64,000 bases of DNA from an uncultured Acetobacteraceae bacterium (GCA_903907955.1 CAIVPZ010000154.1:1-64000), one strand, 5' to 3'. Numbered from the stretch's first letter, positions 1 to 8,722 are shown. The notes: generated by a model not told the origin, from the sequence alone. Translations and numbers: made by a program.

Positions 1-179
1 AACCGCGCGCCGAACCACAGAGGCAGCATGACCAACTCGTACAGCGGGTTCTGCAGGATCACGATGACGAACCCGGCCAGCATCAGGAACGCCCCCGCGA
101 CCGGAAGAGGCACGCCGGCGAACAGCGCGGGCCGCGTTGCCGCCAGATACAGCGTGTCCTCCTCCAGCCGCTCGGCCAT
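1..179 (-). CDS. virB3: VirB3-like T4SS inner-membrane protein (partial, cut by window edge)
   Basis: Reading the minus strand from 179 gives MAERLEEDTLYLAATRPAL, then a strongly hydrophobic stretch that runs off the window. The short charged N-terminus, a proline-rich LFAGVP turn and a membrane segment are typical of VirB3, a small inner-membrane component of type IV secretion systems that works with the VirB4 ATPase. Its ATG overlaps the stop codon of virB2 (ATGA), so the two are translationally coupled in the order virB1-virB2-virB3. About 59 residues are visible; the family is usually about 90-110 residues. The call rests mainly on position directly after virB2. Confidence 0.8.
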   Translation of the reverse strand, partial: MAERLEEDTLYLAATRPALFAGVPLPVAGAFLMLAGFVIVILQNPLYELVMLPLWFGAR

Positions 180-559
180 CAGCCGCCGGACCCGCCCGTG
201 AGGGTCGAACCGAGGTAGGAGGCGCCGAACATGATGACGATGCCGCCGATCACGCCGGCAATCAGACCGAGCGAAACGCGGCCGAACATCCACGACAAGC
301 CGATCGCGATGATGCCGAGCACCGCGAGCGACTGGCCGAACGGGCCGAGGATGAAGGTGCAGATGTTGTTGATCATCGTCGCCGGCGACGCGCCGCCCGT
401 CACGGTCTGGGCATGCGCCAGCACTGGAAAGGCCACAACAGCCCCCAGGGCGAGCGCGCCTGCGATGTGCGCAGGGTTGTGCCGGTCGAGGATGAGCAGA
501 CCTTTCCCGTAGGCGTTGGTCATGAAGCCCTCGGCAGCCAGGACAATACGCTTCGTCAT
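179..559 (-). CDS. virB2: VirB2/TrbC-family T4SS pilin subunit
   Basis: This 126-residue protein has the VirB2/TrbC layout: an N-terminal signal segment ending near AHAQTV (about residues 45-52), a short loop, and two hydrophobic helices (about 63-85 and 93-115) separated by a short polar turn, ending in a glycine/serine-rich tail. Proteins of this type are processed and assembled into the conjugative pilus. It starts 3 nt after the virB1 stop and its own stop overlaps the start of virB3. An internal ATG at codon 13 is an alternative start and would give a more usual signal-peptide length. Whether the system mates cells or secretes effectors cannot be told from this edge fragment. Confidence 0.85.
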   Translation of the reverse strand: MTKRIVLAAEGFMTNAYGKGLLILDRHNPAHIAGALALGAVVAFPVLAHAQTVTGGASPATMINNICTFILGPFGQSLAVLGIIAIGLSWMFGRVSLGLIAGVIGGIVIMFGASYLGSTLTGGSGG

Positions 560-562
560 TCG

Positions 563-1426
563 TCACCTTTCAACGGCTGGACCAGAGACAGTGACCGCTG
601 CGGCCGGTCCTCCTCCCGCAGCGGCAGACAGCGCCGGACCCGCCGCCGGCGTCGGCGCGGCCGGAGGCTGAACCTCATGGTGGCGAGCAGCGGCGTACTC
701 GTAGGACGGCCACACATCCCAGGATGGCGGCGCATTCGGGTCCACGGCAGCGGCGGATGCAGCCGCATGTGCCGGCTGGCTGTCGATCGCGGCCGGCGCC
801 GCGCCCACGTCGATGGCGGGAACGACATGCCGGGCGGCCAGCTCCACCTTGTGCACATAGCCGTTGGCAAAGCCGCGCTGCGCATCGCCGGTGTTGTATT
901 TGGAGATCGCGACCCGAAGCGCCGCCTGCTCCCCTTCATGCGTGTCGCCGCCGACATAGTCGCCGGCAAGAATGACGGCGGCGGCCGCGATCGACCTGCA
1001 CGGATCGAAGGCCGCCTCCAGCGTCAGCCCGAGCCTCCCGAAGTTGGCAGAGTTGATCTGCATGATGCCGACGTCAACCGAATGGCCGGCTTCGAGCAGC
1101 TTTGACGCTATCTGGATCGCAATGTCGCGGGTAGCGGGAACACCGCTGGTTCCCGTGGTGTTGTCGTTGATCGACAGCGGCTGAAAAGCGCTCTCTGTCC
1201 GCGCGATTGAGGCCAGAGTGGACGGCGCAACAGACGCGCCGCAGCGCAGCGCGAGCTGACCGAACTCGCCGACGCTGAGCGGATCGGCCCGTGCCGGGCC
1301 AGACATCGCAATCGCGGCAGCAAACGCAGCCGTGACAGCGGCCGGTGTCCTATTTGGTCCGGGAGGCTCGCCGCCTGGCACGCCGGGCCCATGATGGGCC
1401 TGGAATCGCCGATTGCGCAATGACAT
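563..1426 (-). CDS. virB1: VirB1-like lytic transglycosylase
   Basis: This protein opens a hole in peptidoglycan for the type IV secretion apparatus. After a signal peptide ending at GPARA, the SLT fold is recognisable: the catalytic Glu in IARTESAFQPLSI, VGIMQINSANF, FDPCRSI and ISKYNTGD are the standard lysozyme-like motifs. A proline/alanine-rich tail of about 90 residues follows. The frame stays open upstream to 1516, but the methionine at 1426 (MSLRNRRF) is preferred because the arginine-rich residues before it look non-coding. It is the first gene of the visible virB run and is followed after 3 nt by virB2. Confidence 0.85.
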   Translation of the reverse strand: MSLRNRRFQAHHGPGVPGGEPPGPNRTPAAVTAAFAAAIAMSGPARADPLSVGEFGQLALRCGASVAPSTLASIARTESAFQPLSINDNTTGTSGVPATRDIAIQIASKLLEAGHSVDVGIMQINSANFGRLGLTLEAAFDPCRSIAAAAVILAGDYVGGDTHEGEQAALRVAISKYNTGDAQRGFANGYVHKVELAARHVVPAIDVGAAPAAIDSQPAHAAASAAAVDPNAPPSWDVWPSYEYAAARHHEVQPPAAPTPAAGPALSAAAGGGPAAAVTVSGPAVER

Positions 1427-1779
1427 ACCAGAAAACACACAGTTCACCCATGGTGGGGGATTGTAGTTCCCCGGTTGGCCAGCCCATTCGTCACGGCGTC
1501 GGCGGCGTAGAAGCACGAACGATCACGGTAACGCAACCGTGAATTGTGAATTGTTTTCCGCCTGCACTCGGATCTCCGGAACCTCGGCTCCAGTTTGTGT
1601 TCATTCCGATTCGATATTACTCTCCGTTGTCGTGCGCTATTAATGACGGCTTCGCTCTAAATAGAGACATGAGCGGAAGGGGATACCGAGACCGCCGTGG
1701 TCCGCGGCGAAATGCGCCTACGGATGCATGGCTTTCGTACGCAACGAGTTGCATTTATGCCTCATCGCGTGTCCCTCTG
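1427..1779. other. Region upstream of virB1, no gene recognised
   Basis: About 350 bases between virB1 and the left end of the IS3-family element. Open frames here are short and show no family motif. The promoter of the virB operon should lie here, but no confident -35/-10 pair was found. The IS insertion at 1780 may have separated the operon from upstream control sequence. Confidence 0.5.
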
Positions 1780-1842
1780 TGCCAATGACGATGAGACAAA
1801 CTTCCCCGGAAGTTTACCCTTGAGGGCGCAGGAGAACGTCTC

Positions 1843-2322
1843 GTGGTCATGCCCAACCCGAACGCGCAAACGACGGCTGGCGCTGGCGGCGGTGCGACGG
1901 AAAGCCGCTGTCCGGCGGTCGTGCCAGCCCCGGCTGCGGCCAATCCCGAGCTTTCTGAGCGGCCACGGCGCCGCACGTTCACGGCCCAGGCGAAGCTGCG
2001 CATTCTGCAGGAGGCCGACCAGGCAACCGGCGCCGGCGACATCGGTGCTCTGCTGCGCCGCGAGGGTCTCTATTCGTCGCATTTGACCGACTGGCGCCGC
2101 CAGCGTGACGCCGGCATCCTCAATGGCTTGGCGCCGGCCCGGCGCGGGCCGAAGGCGAGCGAGGCGAATCCGCTGGCGGCGGAGTTGGCGAAGGCACAGC
2201 AGGAGAATGCCAAACTGCGGCTGCGCCTGGAGCGCGCCGAGGCGATCATCGATCTCCAAAAAAAAGTCTCGGACCTGCTGGGGATGAAGCTGCCACCGAC
2301 CGAGAGCGACGCCGGGTCATGA
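1843..2322 (+). CDS. IS3-family transposase OrfA
   Basis: This 159-residue protein carries an HTH segment (RRRTFTAQAKLRILQEADQ, about residues 41-60, followed by RREGLYSSHLTDWRRQRD) and a C-terminal leucine-rich coiled coil (AKAQQENAKLRLRLERAE), as in IS3 OrfA proteins that bind the terminal repeats. It starts at GTG 1843; ATG 1849 is an alternative. Its TGA overlaps the ATG of OrfB (ATGA). That fits termination-reinitiation coupling; a slippery frameshift signal, more usual in IS3 elements, was not obvious. Confidence 0.9.
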   Translation: MVMPNPNAQTTAGAGGGATESRCPAVVPAPAAANPELSERPRRRTFTAQAKLRILQEADQATGAGDIGALLRREGLYSSHLTDWRRQRDAGILNGLAPARRGPKASEANPLAAELAKAQQENAKLRLRLERAEAIIDLQKKVSDLLGMKLPPTESDAGS

Positions 2323-3338
2323 TGGAAGCTGTCATCCATCGCCCGCCTGCCCCGGTCACCACCGCCGATGCGTGTGCAGCCCTGGGCATTTCGCGTGCCG
2401 GCGTCTATCGACAGCGCGCCTCCCTGGCGCAGCCAGCGGCGACACCACGGCCACGGCCCGCCTCGCACCGGGCGCTGACGGCTGTGGAGCAGCAGCGCGT
2501 GATTGATCTTCTCCGCCAGCCCCGGTTCGCCGATCTCGCGCCAGCCGAAGTCTATGCCACCCTGCTCGACGAAGGCGTCTACCACTGCTCGATCCGGACC
2601 ATGTACCGGATCCTGCATGCCAACAGCGAAGTTCGCGAACGGCGCAACCAGCTACGGCATCCTGTCTATGCCAAACCGGAACTGCTGGCCGAAGCGCCGA
2701 ACACGGTCTGGTCGTGGGACATCACCAAGATGATGGGGCCTGCGAAGTGGACCTACTTCTATCTCTACGTCATCATCGACATCTTCAGTCGCAGGGTCGT
2801 CGGCTGGTGCGTCGCTGATGCGGAAAGCGCTGTCCTGTTCAAGGCCCTTTTCGAGGACACCGTCGCCAAGCACGAGGTGCCGCCCGGCCAGCTGACCTTG
2901 CACGCCGACCGTGGCGGCCCCATGAAGGCCAAGGCCACCGCCCAACTCCTCGCTGACCTTGGCGTCACCAAATCGCACAGCCGGCCGAAGACCTCCAACG
3001 ATAACCCGTTCTCCGAGAGCCACTTCAAAACTCTGAAGTACCAGCCACGCTTTCCCAAGCGCTTCGGCTGCATCGAGGATGCCCGGCAGTTCTGCCGGGA
3101 GTTCTTCGCGTGGTACAACCAGGAGCACCATCACGTCGGCCTCGGACTGATGACCCCGGACCAAGTCCACTATGGCCAGGTCGACGTCGTCCATGCCGCC
3201 CGAAGCCGAACCCTCAACAGCGCGTTTGAGGCCACCCCCGAGCGCTTCGTCAACAAGCCGCCCGCACCACTCAACAAGCCCACCTCCGTCTGGATCAATC
3301 CACCTCAGCCAAAGGCTGAATCCGCAAGCTTAAATTAG
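2319..3338 (+). CDS. IS3-family transposase OrfB (DDE/rve integrase core)
   Basis: This 339-residue protein is the catalytic half of the transposase. An N-terminal HTH_21-like region (about residues 50-105) precedes the rve core. The DDE triad is visible: Asp in WSWDITK, Asp in LHADRGGPM and Glu in NPFSESHFKTLK, with K/R spacing typical of IS3. The tail YNQEHHHVGLGLMTPDQVHYG is the usual end of the integrase domain. No disruption is seen. It overlaps OrfA by four bases, and the right inverted repeat begins 10 nt past its stop. Confidence 0.92.
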   Translation: MMEAVIHRPPAPVTTADACAALGISRAGVYRQRASLAQPAATPRPRPASHRALTAVEQQRVIDLLRQPRFADLAPAEVYATLLDEGVYHCSIRTMYRILHANSEVRERRNQLRHPVYAKPELLAEAPNTVWSWDITKMMGPAKWTYFYLYVIIDIFSRRVVGWCVADAESAVLFKALFEDTVAKHEVPPGQLTLHADRGGPMKAKATAQLLADLGVTKSHSRPKTSNDNPFSESHFKTLKYQPRFPKRFGCIEDARQFCREFFAWYNQEHHHVGLGLMTPDQVHYGQVDVVHAARSRTLNSAFEATPERFVNKPPAPLNKPTSVWINPPQPKAESASLN

Positions 3339-3366
3339 GCCGCCGGGTGTCTCAAAGTCATTGACA

Positions 3367-4151
3367 CGTTCCGTGTCGCCCTGTGGGATTGTGGCAGTGC
3401 ATCAGGCGCGCAATCCGGAGCGAACCATTCCGGAAAAGATTCTTCGGCTCGACATTCCCGACTGAGCACAGGTGCGCGGAAGCGCCGGTGGTAACGTGCA
3501 ACCCGCGCGGGTGCGGCAGGGCATGTTCCGATTCGTCGTGCCCCCCTTTGGCGCGGACATGATCCAACCGGTAAGCCAACCGAGACGACCAACGCCGCGA
3601 GCAAGGGCTCCCAGGCCCCGAACGCGCCGCCTCGATCAACACGCGAGGACGGTGTGTCTTTCAGCCAGTCGATCGCGTCTGTCGTCGCGTAGTAGGTCGG
3701 CTGTGGCCGGCCGATGGTGCGCTCCTGCGGCAGCACGTCGGCGGTGCAAGACGCAAGGACGTCCTGGCCTGTCCGGTGGCAGCCCCCGATGTGCCGCCAC
3801 CGCCAGGCGACGAGCGCGACTGGGACACGAACTCCTGATCGCGCGTCACCGCAGGCATGGCGCCGCTCAGTGCACCTTCTCCGACCATATGGTGCACAGG
3901 CCACCGCAGAGGGTTAAGACGACGCTGGTGTCCCGACATCTTGTTGCCGGTCCGCTGGGCCGGTCCGGCCTCTCATGCCCCTCTCCTTCCCCCCACGCTG
4001 GACGTTGCAATGCCCTCCACCAATATCCGCGGTGCCGCTGGCCACCAAACCCCGAATCGACGCACCGGCCGGTCGGACAGGTGCTGACCGGCCCAGCACA
4101 GTCTGTGGTAGCCTTACGCGCATTTTCTTGGCCGGAGGCCCGCCCTACCCT
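3367..4151. other. Decayed or non-coding stretch between the IS3 element and parDE
   Basis: About 785 bases with no gene I can support. Several open frames run across it on both strands, but all are rich in Arg/Pro/Ala and lack family motifs, as expected for chance frames in GC-rich DNA. The sequence probably represents remnants of older genes next to the IS. The promoter for parDE should lie in its last part. Confidence 0.5.
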
Positions 4152-4163
4152 ATGTTGGAATCC

Positions 4164-4421
4164 ATGAACGCCGTGACCCTGCCACCTGATCTGGAGCGCT
4201 TCGCTGACGAAGTCATCGCGAAGGGGCGGTTTCGTGACGTGGACGAAGTCGTGCGGGCGGGCGTCAGCCTGCTGCAGCGCGCCGAGGCCGAGCGGGCCGC
4301 CTTCGAGGCTTCGCTCGACAACGCCATCGCGGAAGGCGAACGGGACGGATTCCTGACACTCGACGAAGTGATGCGCGACGCCGATGCTCTTCTCGAGGAA
4401 ATGGCTAACTCCCGCAAGTGA
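4164..4421 (+). CDS. parD: ParD-family antitoxin of a type II toxin-antitoxin pair
   Basis: This 85-residue protein begins MNAVTLPPDLERFADEVIA, a ribbon-helix-helix DNA-binding segment, followed by GRFRDVDEVVRAGVSLLQRAE, a strong ParD signature. An acidic C-terminal tail (about residues 50-85) is the part that wraps the toxin. An in-frame ATG at 4152 (MLESMN) is an alternative start. The gene overlaps the toxin gene by four bases (GTGA). ParD binds and neutralises ParE and, with it, represses its own promoter. On this replicon the pair would act as an addiction module. Confidence 0.9.
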   Translation: MNAVTLPPDLERFADEVIAKGRFRDVDEVVRAGVSLLQRAEAERAAFEASLDNAIAEGERDGFLTLDEVMRDADALLEEMANSRK

Positions 4422-4732
4422 GCGGCCCGGCGATCCTTGCCCCGCAGGCACAAAAGGATCTGCGGGCGGCGCTCCGCTGGATCGCTTCTGACAACCCCGT
4501 GGCCGCGCGTGGATTGCGCGACACCGTTGATGCGGCCGCCCGCCTGATTGGGGCACGGCCCGACATCGGCCGGTTTCGCCCGGAGCTTACATCGGCGCGA
4601 TACCGGTTCTGGTCGCTGACCGGCTTTCCCTACCTGCTGGTCTATGAGGCGTCGGCGAGGCCGCCGCGGATCGCGCGCATCGTCCACACCGCGCGCGATC
4701 TGCCCAAGGTTCTGGCAGAGCTGAATTTTTGA
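4418..4732 (+). CDS. parE: ParE/RelE-superfamily toxin
   Basis: This 104-residue basic protein has the ParE layout: an N-terminal helix pair (ILAPQAQKDLRAALRWIASDN), the PDIGRFRPEL turn, and the C-terminal strand block RYRFWSLTGFPYLLVYEA and RIARIVHTARDL. ParE toxins target DNA gyrase. Some relatives cut mRNA, and sequence alone does not separate the two. It starts with GTG inside the antitoxin stop codon, so its synthesis is coupled to and limited by the antitoxin. No disruption is visible, so the module is probably functional. Confidence 0.9.
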   Translation: MSGPAILAPQAQKDLRAALRWIASDNPVAARGLRDTVDAAARLIGARPDIGRFRPELTSARYRFWSLTGFPYLLVYEASARPPRIARIVHTARDLPKVLAELNF

Positions 4733-4849
4733 TCTCGGGCGGATGATGACGTTGTCTGGCGTCAGCGTTCAGACCCCTCTCCCCGCTTCGGGTTGGCGCC
4801 CCTCAGGTCCGCCGACGCCGCAAGGTCGGCGACCGGGCCCCGCTGGGGC

Positions 4850-5563
4850 TCACTCCAGCAGGCGGCGCAGCGCTACCTCCGGGTCGCGCATGAACCGCCG
4901 CATGTCGCGCCAGTGCGGAACGTCCTCCAGCGGCCGCCGGGTGATGCCTCCCTCGTCGATCCACAGGCGATCGCTTGCAGGGTGGCTCATCAGGATCGGC
5001 GAATGGGTCGCCACCAGCGCCTGGGATCGACCATCGCGGTGGAGTTCGTCGAGCAGACACAGCAGCGCCATCTGCCGCTGCGGCGACAATCCGGTTTCCG
5101 GCTCGTCCAGCAGGTAGAGCAGACCCTCGCTGGCATCCACCCGGGCGGTCAGCAGCGACAGCACGCCTTCACCGCGGCTCTGTTCGTCGGCCAGCCGCCA
5201 TTCGCCTGTGCCCGGCATGGGCAGCCGCCCTGCCCGGGCCATCGTCTCGGCGAACCGGTCGGCCCGCAGGAACAGACCCTTCGGCCGACGCGGCACCGCA
5301 AACATCACATCGACAGCGGCGGAGATGGCGGTCGGCTCGCGCTCGTCGTCGGTCTCGGCGTAGCTGCGGCCGCCGCCCGGCCGGATAGCGCAGCGGGCAG
5401 CGATCGCCTCCAGCAGCGTCGTCTTGCCCGAGCCGTTCTCGCCGATCAGGAAGGTCAGCCTGCTGCGAAGCTGAACCTCGACAGGTCCGTGCGACAGGAA
5501 CGGCAACCGCTCAATGCGGTCGCCGCCCCGTGCCGGATCGATGCGGAAGCCCCGCAGCAGCAT
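4850..5563 (-). CDS. ABC/SMC-type AAA ATPase linked to RtcB
   Basis: This 237-residue soluble protein is a compact ABC-type ATPase of the AAA_15/AAA_21 kind, without membrane segments. Walker A is GENGSGKTTL (about residues 41-50), a signature-like SRGEGVLS lies near 128-135, Walker B is LLYLLDEPETGLSPQ, and the switch histidine is in VATHSPILM. Such proteins resemble Rad50-like or OLD-associated ATPases, but no nuclease domain is present here. It starts 3 nt after the rtcB stop, so the two must be cotranscribed. Its substrate is unknown; the context suggests a role in RNA damage sensing or repair together with RtcB and Rsr (inference). Confidence 0.85.
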   Translation of the reverse strand: MLLRGFRIDPARGGDRIERLPFLSHGPVEVQLRSRLTFLIGENGSGKTTLLEAIAARCAIRPGGGRSYAETDDEREPTAISAAVDVMFAVPRRPKGLFLRADRFAETMARAGRLPMPGTGEWRLADEQSRGEGVLSLLTARVDASEGLLYLLDEPETGLSPQRQMALLCLLDELHRDGRSQALVATHSPILMSHPASDRLWIDEGGITRRPLEDVPHWRDMRRFMRDPEVALRRLLE

Positions 5564-5566
5564 CGC

Positions 5567-6910
5567 TCAGTCCTTGAACGGATCGAACTCACCGGCCCCC
5601 GCCATGGCGACGGCGAAGGGCCGCAGCGTGTGGAGCACCCGGATGGTGCCGGCGTGCTGCGCCAGCACCTCCGGCAGCCGCCGGTAGGCCATCGGGCTCT
5701 CGTCGAGATCGCCGCCGGCCAGCAGCACGCCGCGCTCCTTCAGCCACGCATCCATCTCTGCCTGGGTGAACATACGCTTGGCCTCCTGGCGGCCGACCAA
5801 CCGGCCGGCACCATGCACGGTGGAATACAGCGAAGCCCGCGCCGACGGGCTGTCGATGCCCTCGACGATGACCGCGTCGTCGCCCATCGAACCTCCGACG
5901 AAACCGCGCTGCCCCGGCCAGGCCGGCGTCGCTCCCTTGCGCACGACCCACAGATCGCGCCCGTCATGCGTCTCGCGCCAGGCGTAGTTGTGGTGGTTGT
6001 GGACCGTTTCGGTCACCGCGCCGCCGATGATCCGGCGGACGCGTTCCACCACCCATTCCCGGCCCGCGTAGGCGTAGCGGCCGGCGAGTTCCATGGCGGC
6101 GATATAGCGGCGGCCGAGTTCGCTGTCCTCGTCCACCACCGCCGGCGGCACGTTCATGCCGTCCTTGCCGCCGGCCGCATTCAGGGTGCGGGTCGCCGCG
6201 GTGTGGCCGAGGCCACGGCTGCCGAAATGCACGCCGATCCAGACGAACCCGTCCTCGTCGCGCAACAGGTCAACGTAGTGGTTGCCGCCGCCGACGGTGC
6301 CGAGCTGGGCTGCCGCCTTCTGGCGATAGGCCTCCATATCCGCCGCGCGCCAGGAATCGGCGTCGTCGAACACTTCGTGTTCCGCCCGCTCGGCATTGGC
6401 CCGCCCAACGCCGAAGGAAATCGTCCGCCGCACATCGGCAAGGATGTCGCCGGCACGCGCCACGATCGCGGCGAACGGCGTGTCGAGCCGCACCGCCATG
6501 TTGCCGCAGGCGATGTCAAAGCCGACACCGGAAATGCTGATCTGGCGCTCGTAGGCGATCACCCCGCCGACCGGCTGGGCGTACCCCAGGTGGCCGTCGG
6601 CGCAGATCACACCGGCGACCGCGTTGCCCACGCCCATGCAGGTGCGCATCTGCGCCAGAGTCGCCTCGTTGTGCTGGCCGAAGACGGTGAGCGGCGCGTC
6701 GCGGTAGGCCGCTTCCTGCTCCGGGAGTTCGAGTGCCGCCGCCTGCGCGGCGAGGTGTTCGTCACGCGCCGCCTGGCGGAACTGGCACCAAGCCGGCATG
6801 CCGCGGCCGCCCGCTGCCTCGCCCGGACGGGCGAGGCGGCTGTCGGGATCGAGGCCGGCCGCCAGGGCCAGTTCACGGGCACGGGTTTCGTAGGCATCGG
6901 GGCGACGCAT
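5567..6910 (-). CDS. rtcB: RtcB-family RNA-splicing/repair ligase
   Basis: RtcB joins RNA 2',3'-cyclic-phosphate or 3'-phosphate ends to 5'-OH ends, using GTP and Mn2+. This 447-residue copy carries the full set of family motifs in order: DGHLGYAQPVGG (105-116), GVGFDIACGNMAV with the metal-binding Asp and Cys (128-140), GGGNHYVD (207-214), HFGSRGLGH (228-236), VHNHHNYAW (303-311), RKGATPA (324-330) and STVHGAGR, which contains the histidine expected to carry GMP (363-370). It lies between rsr and an ATPase gene on the same strand. No RtcA cyclase or RtcR regulator is visible nearby. Confidence 0.95.
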   Translation of the reverse strand: MRRPDAYETRARELALAAGLDPDSRLARPGEAAGGRGMPAWCQFRQAARDEHLAAQAAALELPEQEAAYRDAPLTVFGQHNEATLAQMRTCMGVGNAVAGVICADGHLGYAQPVGGVIAYERQISISGVGFDIACGNMAVRLDTPFAAIVARAGDILADVRRTISFGVGRANAERAEHEVFDDADSWRAADMEAYRQKAAAQLGTVGGGNHYVDLLRDEDGFVWIGVHFGSRGLGHTAATRTLNAAGGKDGMNVPPAVVDEDSELGRRYIAAMELAGRYAYAGREWVVERVRRIIGGAVTETVHNHHNYAWRETHDGRDLWVVRKGATPAWPGQRGFVGGSMGDDAVIVEGIDSPSARASLYSTVHGAGRLVGRQEAKRMFTQAEMDAWLKERGVLLAGGDLDESPMAYRRLPEVLAQHAGTIRVLHTLRPFAVAMAGAGEFDPFKD

Positions 6911-6939
6911 GGTCAGCCTCCTGTGTCATCGAAGTACGG

Positions 6940-6976
6940 AAAGAAACTCCGGCGGCCCCTCGCGGAGCCGCCGGAG
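6940..6976 (-). terminator. Intrinsic terminator/attenuator between rsr and rtcB
   Basis: On the minus strand a perfect 10-bp stem (CTCCGGCGGC pairing with GCCGCCGGAG, loop of 10 nt) is followed at once by TTTCTTTCC. It begins 6 nt after the rsr stop codon. This should end many rsr transcripts or protect their 3' ends, giving less rtcB and ATPase message than rsr message, unless readthrough or a separate start occurs in the about 30 nt left before rtcB. Confidence 0.75.
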
Positions 6977-6981
6977 ATCGT

Positions 6982-8598
6982 TCAGTCCTGCCGGATGAAG
7001 TCGGCGATCACGGCGGGGGACGCCGTATCGAACCCGACCACATCCAGCATCCCGGCATCGTTCGGGTCGGCGATGCTGAAGCCGTTCGACACCAGGCCGA
7101 CCACCACCAGCTTCGCCGCGATTCCGGTGCGCTCGCGGTACTGCCGCAGCGCCTGCGCCGGGTGGATCATCCCGGCCCAGGTTTCGCTGTCGGTATAGAC
7201 AACGAAAGCATCGACCGGGATGCGCCGCTCCAGCGCATAGAGCATCGGCAGCGCGCAGTCGGTGCCGCCGAACGGCAGCGAAGACACGGCATGCACCGCG
7301 TCGTCCAGCCGCATCGACGGCGACAGCGGCAGCCTGGTCAGTTCGGCCTGCCGGCTCCACGCCATCCCCTGCCCCACCGCGGTGAACCCCAGGATGTGGG
7401 TGTTCGCCTCGGTGGCCGCCGTCATCAACGCCATCGCCGCCGATGCCTCGCGCGGAGTCAGCGCCGTGCCGGCCACCCGGCCGGACGCCATCGACCCCGA
7501 CACGTCGAGCGCCAGCAGCAGGCGCCTGCCGGTCGGCTCGACCGCCCTGAACGCGGTGTAGAAGGCCGCGTTCAACGCATCGATCACCGGCTGCACCGGC
7601 TCCCACTGCAGCGCGCCGCGATCCCCCCTGCCCTGCGCATAGGTGCGCAAGGCCAGCAGGATCGCCAGCGGGTGCAGCTGCGCCCGGGCGATGCGTTCGG
7701 CATCGCCCAAGGCCGACAGCACCAGCGGCAACTGCTCGCCGAGCGGCTTGACCACGCCAACCGCGGTCAGCTTGGCAAGCGAGCGCACCAGCGCGGTCAG
7801 CGGCATGCGCTCCAGCAGCGCCTCCCACACCGCCGGGTCGTTCAGCAACTCGGTCGGCACCGCCTCGCGCGGCAGGTCGTGCGCGCGGATGAGCGCCGCT
7901 GCCGCCGCACCGCTCGCCGCCCGACCGAGCGCCGCCGCGGCCTGGACGAGCGACGGCAACGCCTCGCTCTCCGTGCCGCGGCACACCCAATCGAACAGCG
8001 CCACCCGTGCCGGCTCCGCCGTCTCCGGGTGGGCCAGCCGCAGCAGGTCGCGGTGCGACCAGCCGCCCCGCTGGCGATACTTCACCAGTTGATAGGCGAG
8101 CCGCTCGACCGGCTGGGCCAGATACCAGGCACCGACAGCGCGGCGCAGCGCCCGGCCCCAGCCGCGCGAGCCCTGCACGAACCCGGCGAGCTGGAACAGC
8201 TGTGTGCCGGTTCGGGCAACGCGCGGCAGAGCGGCCAGCGCCGCCTGGCGCGTCGCCAGATCCGCCGCCGAGGCAGCCAGGGCAAGCGCGAACAGCGCCG
8301 GCTCGTTCTTCGGCGCCCGGCCGCCCTCGCTGACCTCGACGATCCGCGCCACCGCCCTCACGCCGTCCGACGCGATGGCGCGCAGCACCGCCTGCGCGTT
8401 GTCGCGCGTCAGCGCCCGCTCGCCGGCATAGTAGCTGCCGCCCTCGGAGCCCAGGATCAGGAAGCGGTCGAGCCGCGCCCAGTCATCGACCGCGAAGGCA
8501 TAGCCGCCGGCGGAGTTCGGCACGGTGCCGGGGATCGGCTGCGCCTGCGGCGTGACCGCCGCCGCACGCCGCGCGAAAATGTTCAGGTAGTTCTTCAT
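6982..8598 (-). CDS. rsr: Rsr: Ro60/TROVE-domain Y-RNA-binding protein
   Basis: This 538-residue protein is a bacterial homologue of the animal Ro60 autoantigen. It has an N-terminal ring of HEAT-like helices (TROVE module, about residues 10-345, with motifs such as AFAVDDWARLDRFLILG and LVKYRQRGGWSHRDLLRL) and a C-terminal von Willebrand A domain whose metal site is DVSGSM (365-370). Family members bind Y RNAs on the outer surface of the ring and the ends of misfolded RNAs in the central hole; in Deinococcus and Salmonella they work with exoribonucleases in RNA quality control. Its neighbours support the call: two Y-RNA-like genes upstream and rtcB downstream. A good Shine-Dalgarno (CAGGAGGC) precedes the ATG. 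Confidence 0.93.
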   Translation of the reverse strand: MKNYLNIFARRAAAVTPQAQPIPGTVPNSAGGYAFAVDDWARLDRFLILGSEGGSYYAGERALTRDNAQAVLRAIASDGVRAVARIVEVSEGGRAPKNEPALFALALAASAADLATRQAALAALPRVARTGTQLFQLAGFVQGSRGWGRALRRAVGAWYLAQPVERLAYQLVKYRQRGGWSHRDLLRLAHPETAEPARVALFDWVCRGTESEALPSLVQAAAALGRAASGAAAAALIRAHDLPREAVPTELLNDPAVWEALLERMPLTALVRSLAKLTAVGVVKPLGEQLPLVLSALGDAERIARAQLHPLAILLALRTYAQGRGDRGALQWEPVQPVIDALNAAFYTAFRAVEPTGRRLLLALDVSGSMASGRVAGTALTPREASAAMALMTAATEANTHILGFTAVGQGMAWSRQAELTRLPLSPSMRLDDAVHAVSSLPFGGTDCALPMLYALERRIPVDAFVVYTDSETWAGMIHPAQALRQYRERTGIAAKLVVVGLVSNGFSIADPNDAGMLDVVGFDTASPAVIADFIRQD

Positions 8599-8704
8599 AG
8601 CCCGCCTCCTGTCGAGGGACCGGCGGGCGTGGTGTGGCGAGGGTCTATGACATCCTGTTGGATGCCGCCGGATTGGGGGACCGGCTCTCCCTGGTAACCC
8701 TCGA

Positions 8705-8722
8705 CCTCCGGCCCGCCGGAGG
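8705..8722 (-). promoter_or_regulatory. Perfect hairpin in the rsr leader
   Basis: CCTCCGGC and GCCGGAGG form an 8-bp perfect inverted repeat around a 2-nt centre, about 105 nt before the rsr start and just after a small candidate ORF. There is no T-run, so it is not an ordinary terminator. It could act as an attenuation or protein-binding element, or mark the processed end of the upstream RNAs. Function is unproven. Confidence 0.4.

Larger units (their letters stand above)
1780..3366 (+). mobile_element. IS3-family insertion sequence
   Basis: The element holds two overlapping transposase genes in the IS3 arrangement. Its ends are imperfect 19-bp inverted repeats: TGCCAATGACGATGAGACA at 1780-1798 and, read on the minus strand, TGTCAATGACTTTGAGACA at 3366-3348 (16 of 19 identical). 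Both begin with TG, as is usual for this family. No 3-5 bp target duplication is evident next to these ends, so the outer limits could be a few bases off, or the flanks have changed since insertion. Both open frames are intact, so the copy may be active. Confidence 0.85.

Noticed and set aside
1775-3371. A target-site duplication around the IS3-family element
   Set aside because: The bases outside the inverted repeats (CTCTG and CGTTC) do not match. None is claimed.
4793-8697. Very long plus-strand open frames (801 and 654 codons)
   Set aside because: They are antisense to rtcB, the ATPase and rsr, have compositions rich in Arg/Gln/His, and show no family motif, as expected opposite GC-rich genes.
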